From Holacanthus passer (Eukaryota > Chordata > Actinopteri > Pomacanthidae): a DNA stretch of 64,000 nt. Positions 1 to 11,787 of this stretch are shown here, one piece after another; positions within the stretch are counted from its first letter, which is position 1, and each line of letters opens with the position of its first letter. The position numbers and the translations under genes are program-made. Under the pieces are notes generated by a model. It was not told the DNA's origin. It saw only the letters and a list, made by a program, of their open reading frames with translations, and made no database searches. The stretch is from NCBI GenBank assembly GCA_025331565.1, contig JAFREQ010000027.1, forward strand, positions 1,426,001 to 1,490,000, given 5' to 3'.

Positions 1-104
1 CACTGTCGCTGGGATACATAGCCTTTTAACTACCAATCACCGAGGTCTCTGTCTCTCAGGACCGAATGATGCCATTGTCATTCTACAGAGCTGTCTCTCT
101 CTCA

Positions 105-172
<68 letters not shown>

Positions 173-188
173 CACACACACACACACT
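105..188. repeat. (CA)n microsatellite
   Basis: A nearly uninterrupted CA tract of about 80 bp, with degenerate CA-rich sequence continuing to about 300. Confidence 0.95.
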
Positions 189-366
189 CTCCCGTCTAAA
201 TGCGTCCAAGCACGCGCACACACACGCTTGACATTTAACTGGCATTAAACAAGTGTCTAAGCTTTACACAAAACACACACATACACACACACTTTTGGCT
301 CATATTTAATGTCAGATGCGCGTGCATGCGTGTACATGCGGGTGTGTGCGTCTGTCAAACACTCAC

Positions 367-500
367 CCCACTATAACAATGAAGAAGTCCAATCTGTTCC
401 ATGTGTCGCCCAGGTAACCGCTCTGACCTATGACCCCTAGAGCCACCATCTTCACCAGCATTTCCCCGGCAAAAAACACAAAGATCCCATCATCCAGAGC
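367..500 (-). CDS. T-type channel coding exon 3 (domain I S2-S3)
   Basis: The exon is 134 bp. Its acceptor is CAG at 501-503 and its donor is GTGAGT at 361-366. It encodes ALDDGIFVFFAGEMLVKMVA, then LGVIGQSGYLGDTWNRLDFF and IVIVG, and ends in phase 2. The YLGDTWNRLDFFIV string is the Cav3 S2-S3 signature. Confidence 0.88.
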
Positions 501-2195
501 CTGCACACACACACACACACACACGCACACCCAGAGGATTAGCGTAAACTGATTAAGTGGGAAAAAATTAAAGCAAAAACTTTTCAGACCCTTGATAATA
601 AAGTCTCACAGCTGAACATAATTAGTTTGTAATTTCAGATTGTGTGTGTGCATGTGTGTGTGTGCTTTACCTGCAGCAGGAAGGGGGTGTGGTCACAGGG
701 CTGGAACATCCCCAGAGTCACACAGTTCAGCAGGATGGCCAAAATGCTCACGCGCTCAAACCATGTGACACAAGGTTAAGGACCGACACACGGCAGAGTT
801 TGAACACTGATTACATTTGATATCAGCACCTTTCATGAAGGAGTCTCAGCCAATCACAACAAGTCCAGTAGATTGCTGGTTGCACGCCCCTCTTCAGCTC
901 CACTGATTAGAAATTTCTGGCTCTAGCAGCCTGTGAGCAGCAAACCCAAATCTGAGCTGTAAACTTACCGTCAGAAACCAATAAGTGATATTTGCTGCGT
1001 CTATGTTTTTCCAGTCTATGGAGTTGACTGAGTGTTCAGATTCGACTAACAGAATTACAGATGGGTGACAGCTTAAGGAAAAAAACAACGTAAAGTGTCT
1101 CAGTAAGGTGTTGCATCACCACAAGCTGTCACAACAGCTTCAATGCTCTTTGTCATAGTGTCTGGAACTCTACTGGAGTGATAAACACCATTCTTCCAAA
1201 AGAAATTCCCTCATTTGATGTTTTAATGACGGTGGTGGAGAGCTCTGTCTAACCCGTCACTCAAGATCTGGTGGCTGTGGAGAACATGGGACACGATTCA
1301 CATAGTTTTAATTCTCATCAAAACATTCAGTGACCCCTCGTGCCCTGTGTGGAATCATCTGCATTTTTATGTTTCTCTGTTCATTTATTCAGTTTTTTTC
1401 CTTCAATTTGTCTCCCTTCTGAATCTAGCCAATAGTAACAGCTTTAGAAACCCAGAGGAAACTGGTCGACATTAAAGGTCCAGCCATGTCTATCTTGCAG
1501 TATAGAAAGCATTACTGGAGTGAACATGCAAAATATCTGTCTGAGCACACACACACAACTAAATGTGTGAATTTTGTGCCTCACAGCTTGTAAAATTGAA
1601 TTTGCAAGCACAGAAGTGAATGCACTAACCTAAAAGAAAATTTATATAAGGGCAGAAACTTGCGATAATAAGCTTAAATATATCAACTTTAATTTACAAG
1701 CACAACTTTTGACAGGACATTTTGACATATTTAATATTCGCAACTACAAAAGCAAGACATCTACCATGAAACAGTCAGTGAGACATTTGAAGTCAGTTTA
1801 AGTGTAAACTTGCGTATGGGGTGTGTTTGTGCATCTGTGTTGCTTGCTGGCTGTCAAACTGGAAGATGGAGCACGGCTCAGAAGTGAAAAGCGGGGAGGG
1901 TTTAAAAGGGAAAATAGTCTGAAGTCGAAAGTTAAAGGAAAGATTGTGTTGGCTTCGCGCAAACACCGACGAGCGCATACACACTCACATGTATGCGCAA
2001 ATGTGAAAACTGCTGAATGGGTGACAGGGATGTATTCAAGAGCCAAGGACGCATACATAACAAAGCCTGGAGCGCGAACATGGACACATACACACAGACA
2101 CATGTGTGCACACATACACACAGAGTCCCCTTCCCGGACACTTTGCTCTCGAGAGGGCGGAAAAATTAATGAGAGTACAATCCTTTATCACCCTT

Positions 2196-2232
<37 letters not shown>

Positions 2233-5200
2233 GGAGACAGAGTGAGAGAGAGAGAGAGACAGACAGAGTGAGAGAGAGAAAGAGACAGACAGAGTGAGAG
2301 AGACAGATAGAGGGGGAGAGAGAGAGAGACAAAGCTAGACAGATAGAGAGAGAGAGGGACAGACAGAAAGAGACAGACAGAGAGAGAGACAGGAAGAGTG
2401 AGAGACAGAGTGAGAGAGACAGAGAGAGAGACAGAAAGAGACAGAGAGAGACAGAGAAAGAGAGACAGAAAGAGAGACAGAGGGTAATCCAGTGTCCTCC
2501 CTTTGCTGTGGTTGCCATGGGAACCCCCATCTCACCGTGGGAACTGACTTCTGAGTTTCATGATCCGCCTGCATCCTGTCTGGACTGGAACACAATTAAT
2601 ACACACACAAACACACACACATACGCACAAACACACACAAACGCAAAAAACAGAAAATGATGTCCTTCAGCACAACTCCTGCTGAAGCATCCTTCATTTC
2701 CTCACTGCTGAGGAGGGTCGTTTTAATCCTGCTCCATCTGTATAAGTTACAGCTGCTTAAATGGCGCGGCGTGTCCATAAAACAAACACACACACACACA
2801 CACATAGACACACACACAGACACACATGAATGCATAGTTAAACAATGGACGGGGCAGGGTCAAGGTGTGAGTGATGGATGAGATGGGAGTTTTTCCATGG
2901 TTGGCCCATCATTCACCATCAGTGATGAAACACAAGGGAACGTCCTCTCCTCCGTCTCTCTCTCCATTGCCTTTCTTTTATCTCCCCTCACACTCAACCT
3001 TTCACTCTATCATCCCTCATTTTCCTCTACAGCCTTTTCCCCCTCTCTTTGGCCCAATTATTTTTTCTCTTTGCTGCGCTCCTCCTGCTTTCTGTCTCCC
3101 CCTCTTCCTTTATACAGTGCAGTATAATTTCCCATCTCCATTCTGTATCATTTCTCGCATATCTTTTTTTTGCCTCTCTCATCCTCTCTCTTGCTAATAC
3201 GCTCTCCTTTCTCTCCAAACTGCTTTTTGCTGGGCGCCCTCCCCGTCTCTTTCTGCCATCTCCACATACAACTGCCCTTGGGTAGAGCTTTACTCTCTGT
3301 CAGAAACCTGAGTCTCAGCCAACAGATAAACTACAACTACGCTTAATAATTAACATTGTCAGAGAGATGGAGAGGTAAAGGTGAGAGACGCAGATATAGA
3401 TACAGTCAGGGAGAGGTGGAGGAGAAAAACAGAGGGGGCAGGAGACAAGGGCGATTAGAGATGAGGTGAAGAAAAATGGTTCGTTAAAAAAAAGCACAGC
3501 TGAGCAGCGGGATGAGAGGGGTTACGACCCCGACGAGTCGAGCTTTTAAGTGTAAACAACTAAAAATGTTGCGTTGCCTGCACACTTTATCTTTTCCCTG
3601 AATTGCTTCATCCTCTCATCTTCTCATTCTTCCTCCCTCTCCAAGAACCACCAGCTTCCCCTCTTCCTCCTTATCCTCCTCCTCACGCTCTCCCCCTCTC
3701 GAACTCTCTCTCCTCGAGTGCCAACACAGGTAATAAAGGTCAGGCAGACATTGTAAATCAAATCAGATCACATCAGCCTGATCTTTCTGGCATCATCCTC
3801 CACCCTTGGCTGGAATACACATGCTAAAGACAGCATGCAGGAATATTTTCAAACGTTGCAACGTTCATTAACTTGACAGGATCATACCACAGAAACACAC
3901 AGGGTGTCTGGACACATGCAGGATATGTCCAGATTTCATTTTTTTCTTCTTCATGCATGCTTGAGAAGGTTTTAGATTTCCCACTGTGGTGCCACTGTCT
4001 CATATCACACCCTTTAGAAAAGGTCAGAAGTTGTAACTTATAGCTTAATATATCTGTTACAAACCATTAAGAAGAACAACGTCTGGGCTGCTGGTTTGTA
4101 AAAATCTCTTTAGGTGGTGTAATATCCTCCTCTAGCATGACACTTGCTTTTTTTTTTTAAAAAAACACTTTCTGAGCTTCCTGATGAATAGAAAAGTTGA
4201 TGAGGACAACAACTACAATGGATCCTTCTGGAAAAGCTCTGCAGAGAATGTGGACCAAACCCCATTTATTAACAGCTTTTTAACATTTACTAACCGCAGA
4301 TTTGACGGATTGTAGCAAAATCCCCTCATTAATGACTTACTAACATTTCTAATAATTGCAAAAAAACCCATGAGTCCTTATTAAGGAGTTCTTAACTAAA
4401 AGATTATACATTTTTATCAAAGCTGCAAGCAGAAGGGCTCTATGGATAAAGATGTCAGTTGGTGGGATGATTGATTCACTTTGATCCACTTTGGTCGAGA
4501 CAGAAATATTTCAAAAACTGATTTTTTTGCTAGCACCATCATGAGGTTCACATTTCTCTCACCTCTTGTTTCCTGTCTGCCACTATACTATCCTAGTCAA
4601 TAAAGGCAAAAAAACAATTATTTGATGGACTGTCATGAAATTTGGTACACACATTCATGTCAAAAATCATGAAAAATTATGAAAACAACAATTAGTCATT
4701 GGTTAAATAGTCTATCAAGCTGAGATTCTAAGGAAAAATTAACATTTTTAATAAAGATAAAACCCAAGGATCATGAGGGTTTCTGTTATGAATTTCATTG
4801 ACTTTACTTTAAATATATCTTGTTGCTTTTGCTTTTCTTTACTTATTTTTTATGTGTTTTGTACGTCTGACACTGACACAAAATCAGAAGACTGGATTAA
4901 AAAATTACTTACTCACATAATTGTAGACCTAATTTAAGAAAGTGATAAACTCATGACCCACATGACATTTAAGTACAGTAACAAATGTTGGCAAGTTATT
5001 ATCATTTATAGGGGTCCTCCTGATAAATTTAAGAGCCACCTTTAGAGACAAAGCTAGAGAAGTGATCTATGATGCATAGATAAATGATTTATTAACCATT
5101 AATAAGGCCATGAGTTACAACTTATAAACCCTATAAAGAGCACCTTACTAGACAGTGGTATTGATCTAAAAAATATGTGGTCTGGGTGGGAATCCTCAAA

Positions 5201-5839
5201 TGTGAACTACTGTGTATGAATGAGCAACCTGCTTACTCATTTCTTCATGCTCTTTGCTGCCTGGACACACACTTTCACTCTGGAATCCGCACACACAGAC
5301 TTGATTAAGCATAACCTAGTTGAGTTCACAGACCGTCATGTGCAGTGTGTGCGTTAGTCATAGACTGTATAAAACAGGTGCTAGTGCAAGAGCGTGGAGG
5401 AGAGTGTCTGAAATGAAGGTGGGCTAAGTGAAGTTACTGTCAAGTTGTCAAGTCCTCTGGCTCCGCCCCCACAAGTGTGACAGCTGGTAACCATGGAAAC
5501 ACTTGCTGAAATCATGCTAATTGGCTGAAATGATTCTGACAGCTCACCCTACTTTGAGGAAGACCTCCTCCTATCCATCGTTGTCTCCTGTTACACACAC
5601 ACACACACACCTCAACCCGACTATAAGAGGCAGTTTAGGGAAAGGAAGAGAGGGGGATAAATAGGACGGCAAGGGATTGATATTGAGTAAAGAGGGATGA
5701 GAGAAAGAAGAGAGGGAGAGCAGGGGAGGAAAGGCACGCAGAGAAAGCTACTTGTATAGGAGTGACAGATACAGCTTTTCTCATCTTTAAACAAAAGGAA
5801 ATGTTCTGAATGTTTCATGCACTGCTGAATAAGTTATGT

Positions 5840-5880
<41 letters not shown>

Positions 5881-6993
5881 ACTTGCCTCAACACCTCCCC
5901 ACGTGTGTGCGTGTTTCTGTGTGTGTCATATGTTGCACTTTAAAGGAGCGTCATGACTGCCACATGGAAAGCTCAGCACGTCACAAAGCAGCCACCTTTT
6001 CCCACACTTGGAGTAAACCTAACGTCTCCTCCCGAAGACAATGTAGCTTGGAAGGAAAACAGAAGAACGTTATATAATAGCAAAAGCCAATCTTGCTGTT
6101 CCAAATAAATGCGTTGGAGATATGTACAGTATGTTGTAAACATGGCACAAAGGAGAATGACTGTGTTTCTAAGAGGGAGGAAATGGAAGGAAAGGAGATT
6201 AATTTTGTAATATGTACTGAGTGCAAAAAAAGGCAGAAAGGCAAGAGGGGTCACCTCAGGAAAAATGGGACTCACAGCTCTTGGGGACTGCCCCCCCTCC
6301 CAGTGCGCTCACATTAATGTCCCTGTCGAACAACGTCCACCCACATTACTTCCCCCGCAGATCACTCACAGTTGCACAGCCAACACACACACACACACAC
6401 ACAAAAACAAACAAACATGCACACACAGATGCGCTTCGGTCACTTAAGAGGGCATTACGTTGACTTACATTCAGTTCCCGGAGATGTACCCTAACCTCAA
6501 CCCAAGACCCAAGATTTGACTTTTGAGGACTTGTGTTTTGTGACCTGGTAAACAAATTAATGATTAATACAAAAATTGAGTAGTAAATGGACCCCCCCCA
6601 CACACACACTGTAAGTATAAAGTATCAAGCACATACAAATAAACATAAAAACAGACACTAGCCATGCTGTATGGACACACAGACAGACAGGAAGACAGAC
6701 AGCCAACACACACACAAATACACAAACACACACTGTAAGTATAAAGTATATATAAAAAAACCCATAAAATCAGACAGTAGCCATGCTGCATGGACACGCA
6801 GACAGACAGGAAGACAGACAGACAGACACACACACACACACACACACACATACACACGCACACGAATGAACAGTACAATCGGAAGTAACCAGGCCGTCGG
6901 GGCAGAGCTACGCTGTTGCCAAGCAACCAGGTGATTCCTCTAAAGAGCCTCTCCATGGGAGATTCCCTCGTCTGTGTAAGGGCATTCACTTAC

Positions 6994-7032
<39 letters not shown>

Positions 7033-8236
7033 ATCGTGAGTGTTTGTTTGCAAGTATGTCCAGTAAGTTAGTGCTGACACAGTGAGCGTACAGTGTTCTG
7101 GGATATGACCATGGTAACAGCACAGCAGGCTACAGGAGAGCTTGGTTCATGGCATTTGTAGTTTTTTTTTTCTTTTCCTCTTGGTGTACATTTTATTTAT
7201 TCAGCAATTATGTATTTATATTTTATAGAGTACACAGAGTGCTGACGGTGGCAAATACCCGTGCACAGAGGAACACGCACACACACACACATAAGCACGC
7301 ACACATAGAGTCACAAGCAGTGGAAAATATTCAATTTGGAAAGGCTTGACAAATCCCTGAGGTGTTGCTGACGTTTATGCATGCTTCGGAGTATTCATAG
7401 CTGCTGCTGTGATAACACACACACACACCTTCAGGTCTACAGCAGGAGTGGATAGAGTTTGAGACAGAGACAGGGAGGGGAACGGGAGGTGAGACGATGA
7501 AGACAGAAGCAGAGCGAGGTGCAGGAGGTGATGTGACTTTCACTGTTTGTGGCTCCTGCTGATGTATAAATGGTGGCCAGTAACAATGCTACTGACAGGC
7601 GACTGTAACCCTGGAGATTCATTAGGGCTTGTAACTATGGAAACCTCCAATCAGGGAAAAATGTTAGCCATCTTTTCCTACAGCAAGTGGGTCCAAGGAA
7701 ATACCTGAGGTCCTACACACACACACACACACACACACACAGTCATGCAAGATACTGACTTCCCGTCTCCTTTGTGTTTAAACGTAAAGTAAACATCTAG
7801 GCGCTAAGTGCCTTGTAAGTTCAATGGCTTTGAGAAAGTACAGATCTGAAACATAGACAATGTCTCTCTCACACTATAAACAGAAGCAAGCTCATTTCTG
7901 CAAACACACATGTGCGCAGTGCTTCAGGTACACTCCCAGCGGTGAAGGATATGGGTGGCAGACAGCTCGAAGGCACCAGGAGCGGGGTGGGCTGGTTTGG
8001 GTCAGAGCCAAAAGAACCACCGGTGCTAGAGAGGGGTACGGCAGCTCCTGCTTTTCCTCCTCCTCCTCCTCTTCCTCCCCGTCCTGCTCCCGCTCGTCTC
8101 CCTCAACTGACACACGCACCCTCTCCCTCTCCCCCTCCTCCTCCTCATCCCCTTCCTCCTGCATTGGTCCTCTGTGCTGCTCATGCAGGTCTGGCTCCTG
8201 GGTGCCCGTCATGGCCGTGCTGTGAACAGCCTGAAC
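367..8236 (-). CDS. T-type (Cav3-like) calcium channel alpha-1 subunit, 5' part, spliced and partial
   Basis: This is the 5' end of a voltage-gated, low-threshold calcium-channel pore subunit in the plasma membrane. Coding exons are 7953-8212 (ATG at 8212), 671-764 and 367-500; the gene continues off the left edge. The joined reading runs from an acidic N-terminus through PYPSLAPVV and PRSWCLRAVCHP, then WFERVSILAILLNCVTLGMF (domain I S1), then GYLGDTWNRLDFFIVIVG (S2-S3). These motifs are diagnostic of Cav3 channels rather than Cav1 or Cav2. The first coding intron is of the rare AT-AC U12 class. Differences from CACNA1G/H/I as I remember them are many: about six residues are missing between CDHTPFLLQ and ALDDGIF, and VEM has become GEM. 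Human CACNA1H is on chromosome 16, so a cacna1h paralogue is possible, but I cannot assign the paralogue from 121 residues. Confidence 0.85.
671..764 (-). CDS. T-type channel coding exon 2 (domain I S1)
   Basis: The exon is 94 bp and ends at CAG before a GTAAAG donor. It encodes WFERVSILAILLNCVTLGMF followed by QPCDHTPFLLQ. There is no AG acceptor: an in-frame TAA lies 12 bases upstream of the TGG codon with no AG between them. The exon instead follows a terminal AC with a U12 branch site at 775-782. Its first base completes a proline codon (CC|A) with the preceding exon, giving the family motif PWFER. Confidence 0.88.
1085..1390 (-). pseudogene. Decayed Tc1-like transposase C-terminal fragment
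   Basis: On the minus strand, with stops, pieces of a Tc1-type transposase tail can be read: a TECFDEN-like stretch, a PPDLE remnant of the catalytic PDLNPIE motif, and PVEFQTL near the end. The fragment is broken by stops and indels and is clearly inactive. A relative in the opposite orientation lies at 13290-13450. It sits inside the U12 intron. Confidence 0.6.
2196..2483. repeat. Long polypurine (GA/GACA)n tract
   Basis: About 290 bp in which the plus strand is almost wholly purine with scattered C, built of GA and GACA units. It lies in the intron of the T-type channel gene. Long open frames across it on either strand are low-complexity artefacts. Confidence 0.95.
5843..5880. repeat. (GT)n microsatellite
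   Basis: Uninterrupted GT run of about 36 bp within the channel intron. Confidence 0.95.
6590..6860. repeat. Tandem duplication of about 120 bp with CA and CAGA ends
   Basis: Two diverged copies, about 6600-6713 and 6725-6830, each contain CACTGTAAGTATAAAGTAT, then GCCATGCTG, then a GACAGACAGGAAGACAGACA block. A (CA)n run closes the second copy. The copies differ by several substitutions and small indels. Confidence 0.85.
6915..6928. promoter_or_regulatory. RFX X-box-like palindrome
   Basis: GTTGCCAAGCAACC fits the RFX X-box half-site pair. It lies next to a CA repeat in the channel intron. Similar sites are at 2511, 5486, 7107, 11313, 14708, 14845 and 16335. Confidence 0.4.
6993..7029. repeat. 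(GT)n microsatellite
   Basis: GT run of about 36 bp. Confidence 0.95.
7953..8236 (-). CDS. T-type channel first coding exon with ATG at 8212
   Basis: Coding part is 7953-8212 and 8213-8236 is 5' UTR. The acceptor follows a pyrimidine run ending TTTTAG at 8237-8238. The start ATG has G at -3. The N-terminus MTGTQEPDLHEQHRGPMQEE is followed by a Glu-rich stretch and then LPYPSLAPVV and PRSWCLRAVCHP, which match the Cav3 N-terminal motif before S1. The exon ends CC before ATATCCTT, a U12 AT-AC donor. Confidence 0.85.
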
Positions 8237-10403
8237 CTAAAAGAGGGCGCAGGGGCACCGGCACATTGTTCAGGATACGGTAACATATGGATGCATGTGT
8301 GTGTATCTGTGGGAATGTGTGTGTTTCAGCTGTATTGTCTTGTGCCTGGCACTGCAGCTCCGCAAAACCAACCGGAGCTGCGCAGACTGTCGAGCCTGCC
8401 ATCCTGTCCACGAGACCCTTTACCGTCCAGCAAAGCAGTCTTAAAAAATCCTTGTCTATTTTTCTAAGTGACCTTCAGGAGAAGAATCACAGCCAGCAAG
8501 CAGTCCTGTGCCGGAAACATAAATCTAAATAAACCCAAACAGAATGAAGTCATAGACGTGAGCAAAGGTGCAAACACAGAGTCAGTGCAGACAACAGGAA
8601 GCACTTAGACCCCTACATTATAATCCTAGAGCTGTACAATTTAGTGATGACAACATGCCATTACTGCTGATGTTTTTAATCCACACTGGCTTTAAACAAT
8701 CTGGACGTACAGAGAGAAAGTCGTTAAGATGGTTTTTGCATATTGCTATGAAGAGAATAAAAAATGTGGTTGGGTACTGATATTGTCAGTTCTTCAATTT
8801 CTTTTTTCATTTACAATAATTTTCCACTCATGGTGGTTAGTGTTACTCATACATAATTTTTCCTTGAGCTGTAATTTCAGATAAAATCTCATGAAAAACA
8901 CTGACATTGTCAAGTTACAGCAGCCTGTGGTTAATTCTTTTAAGCACTGACTGGAATTTCTTGAAGCATTGGAATATCATGTAGGAACTGTCAAATTGAA
9001 TGATAATCCCAGTTTAAATTAAGAGCGTGAGCACAAGAGTGGATTCATTTCCTGGCTTCGGATTTCATTTTTTAAATTTCATCACATTTTCTGCTTTATT
9101 GGGCCGTATGCAGTGGAGTTTGGCAGGAATAGATGTGAGTTGGAGTATGTATTGTCACAAGTGCACAGCAAATGCTCCCCACTGGTCCACCTTGTGCTCA
9201 TTCCAATGCTTATCGATCTCCTGAGATTCTGGCCAATTTTTTCCAAGGTACCAATTTGTTATTAAGTTGGAGGAGAGAGCTGGATTATTTGGAAAACAAA
9301 CATAAAGAAGAATCAGGGCAATAGAAGTCTGAGCCAACCGTGAGTCCATGCAGGCATATATACTCTGCCTACAGTGTGACAGGACAACAGGAGAGCTGGC
9401 ATGCAAGTTCACAGTGTAGAGAGGAGTGTATCTGTGTGTGTGTGTTTGATGAAAATAACGAGATTGAATCTGCCTGTATCCTTCGTCCCGGTGTGTTTTA
9501 TCATGGGCACGTAGCCTAGACTGCGTGAGGAGTCCAGGGCCGCACAGTTTAAGGCTTTTTGTTGTGATTCAATAGTAGCTATTGGGCGGATATCAATTAA
9601 CCATTGAAAAGAATAATGCCTTTCTTCTGCACAGTTAAAAACCTGCTGATGAGGCCTTTCAAAATATTTTAAAAACTCATTAAGAACCTCCCCTGCTAAC
9701 AGCCAGGCCATGTGGAAATTAAATCATCCTATTGAAGCTCAACCAGTCACCAGAAAAAATATATTCATACCCCTATAGGACCTCTGAAACCCATTAAGCT
9801 TCATATTCATGCTGTGCAGTCATCATAAATGCCTAAATTGACCCAAATCTTTACCAAGAATTCAAATCAGTTCCATGCTCAATAAAACCAGAGTAAACAA
9901 TAAATCTCCAGGAATGAAAACAATTTCTTTTTATTCTTACTGTTAAACACAGATATGTATCCTTCTGAAGTCCAACCAGGATCATACACCGACCACATCT
10001 GTGAGGCTAAAGCATTTTCCAGCATTAATCTGCTTCAAAGCATCCAAATGAAAAAAAAAAGTCTAATTAATCCTATAATAAACTGTAAACGTCTCAAAAT
10101 AGGTGAGTCTTAACATCCTGAGATACAGTATGATGTAGGAATATACAGGCCTACTATAAAGGATTATAAGGTCAGTAACTTATTAAATAGTCCCACAGGC
10201 ACTTTATAACAGTCTATAAATATCATTTTATTTTTTTCCTTTTTGTTGAAGACACACCGCCATTGACAAAGAGCGACATCACAGGATCTGGACATTTTCT
10301 ATTGTGCCACGGGCATTCACCCAGTTCAGTGCCCGGGACGGGAAAGCAAAAAAAAGTACATTACAGCACAAAAGCCCAAAAAAACTTTATCTGCGGTTCT
10401 TAC
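8237..10403 (-). other. Presumed 5' UTR intron of the T-type channel gene
   Basis: About 2.2 kb of mostly AT-rich sequence without a convincing open frame on either strand. A few CA/GT runs (for example near 9430-9450) are the only repeats noticed. Confidence 0.4.
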
Positions 10404-10790
10404 CGGGGAGCAGCGTCCATCCACCGGCGTCATTCACTCCGGGTCCGCCGTGCGCCCTGAGCTCCCGGAGCCCTGGTGCTCCATCTGAGAGCAGCCCGCT
10501 GGTCCTCCCCTCGCCCCCTGCCGATATCCAAACTCAGTCCGTCAGTGAGGGAGGACGAGAAAGAGGAAAGAAAACGAGAGAGGAATGTGACGCAGAAGTT
10601 TTAATAGACGGGAAAAGTAAAGTTCAATAGGACCAGGCGGCTTCCCGTGCGTCCGCGTCCCCTCCGCCGCTGGACACGCTCTGCGGTGTCAGGTACCGGA
10701 GTTCAGGCGCACCGGGGAGAGGCAGAGCCGCGTCAAGCCCGCCGGAGAGAGGACCGGAGATAGGCGGATTTCATCTTCAAAATAAGACAG
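10404..10790 (-). promoter_or_regulatory. Probable non-coding first exon and CpG-rich promoter of the T-type channel gene
   Basis: The 10.40-10.79 kb stretch is strongly enriched in C, G and CpG compared with its AT-rich neighbours. On the minus strand a good donor (G|GTAAGA) lies at 10398-10404, upstream of the acceptor at 8237. The right limit is a guess. This fits a 5' UTR exon and CpG-island promoter feeding the coding exon at 8236. A promoter for an unseen plus-strand transcript cannot be excluded. Confidence 0.45.
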
Positions 10791-11749
10791 TCTAGCCCCG
10801 GAAGTTACACCCAACAACGTAGCAAAGTCTTGAGGAATTATGGAAATTTTAAAAAATGCTGGTTTAAAAAGGCGGATATCAGTTTACCTTGTTGGCTAAA
10901 GTTAGCCACATCCGAATTTTTTTAGCTAGTTTTAATAGCTTTTAATGCTACAAGACAAACAATTTCTGCTTAAATATTATGACATAAATCTATTCTTTAG
11001 TGTTTTCTCTCAGCTTTCATGTAGTTAGAATAAAAGACAAAGAAGTTAGAAAGTTATTCATAGTGAAAAATAATAATTCTTGGGAAAATAAAAAATGGCC
11101 TCCTCATACGCGCTACTTTTGCAGTATTTCACTTAGACCCGCCCCAACTCTGTTTCTGATTGGCTATGACCCTGATATATCTTTTTTCCAACGCTCACCT
11201 TTTAACCAATCATTTAACTCCAGCCCCTAATTACGCATTTAGCATTAGCCAATCAGAGGCATAGTAGGGCGGGTGGCTTTCTGAAACAAAACCATTAGGA
11301 CCACAGAACTTTGTTTCCATGGTAACTGGATGTTAGCTGCTACTAAACTAAGCTAGGTATGCAACAGTAAGCAGTGTTTACAATCAGTAATTAACTATTT
11401 GTAAGGTAATGTCTTTCATTTCAGCCTAATTTTTTTTATTGTCGTTGATCTAAATGACCTCTTGTGTTTTATTGCTCTCACAGCTTCCTCACAGTGTCCC
11501 ATCATACAGGCTAATGGTGAGTGACTTTATAACATGACTGTATACTGAATCCAATAAGAGTTTTATTTTGAAAGTTTTGACTGGAGAACTTTATTCTTAA
11601 TGCTGGATAACTTGACACTGATGGAGCAAGTCAGAACATGTGACTCGTCCCCTCTCCTCCGCCTCCCAGTAACACCTCATCCCAGTATCCTCATCCCAGT
11701 GTCCCGCTTTCTTCCACTGCCTGGTTGTTTCACCAGCCAGCAACCCTGG

Positions 11750-11787
<38 letters not shown>

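Larger units (their letters stand above)
765..7952 (-). other. U12-type AT-AC intron
   Basis: The intron is 7,188 bp. Its 5' end is ATATCCTT (complement of 7945-7952), the perfect U12 AT-AC donor. Its 3' end is TCCTTAAC (775-782), a perfect U12 branch site, with the adenosine about 11 nt from the terminal AC at 765-766. Joining the flanking exons restores the Cav3 motif CHPWFERVS in frame. AT-AC introns at this type of position are known in voltage-gated sodium and calcium channel genes. Confidence 0.93.

Noticed and set aside
66..248. Open frame rich in His-Thr
   Set aside because: Translation of a (CA)n microsatellite.
2036..2530. Open frame of 164 codons rich in Leu-Ser
   Set aside because: Complement of the GA/GACA polypurine tract; low-complexity artefact.
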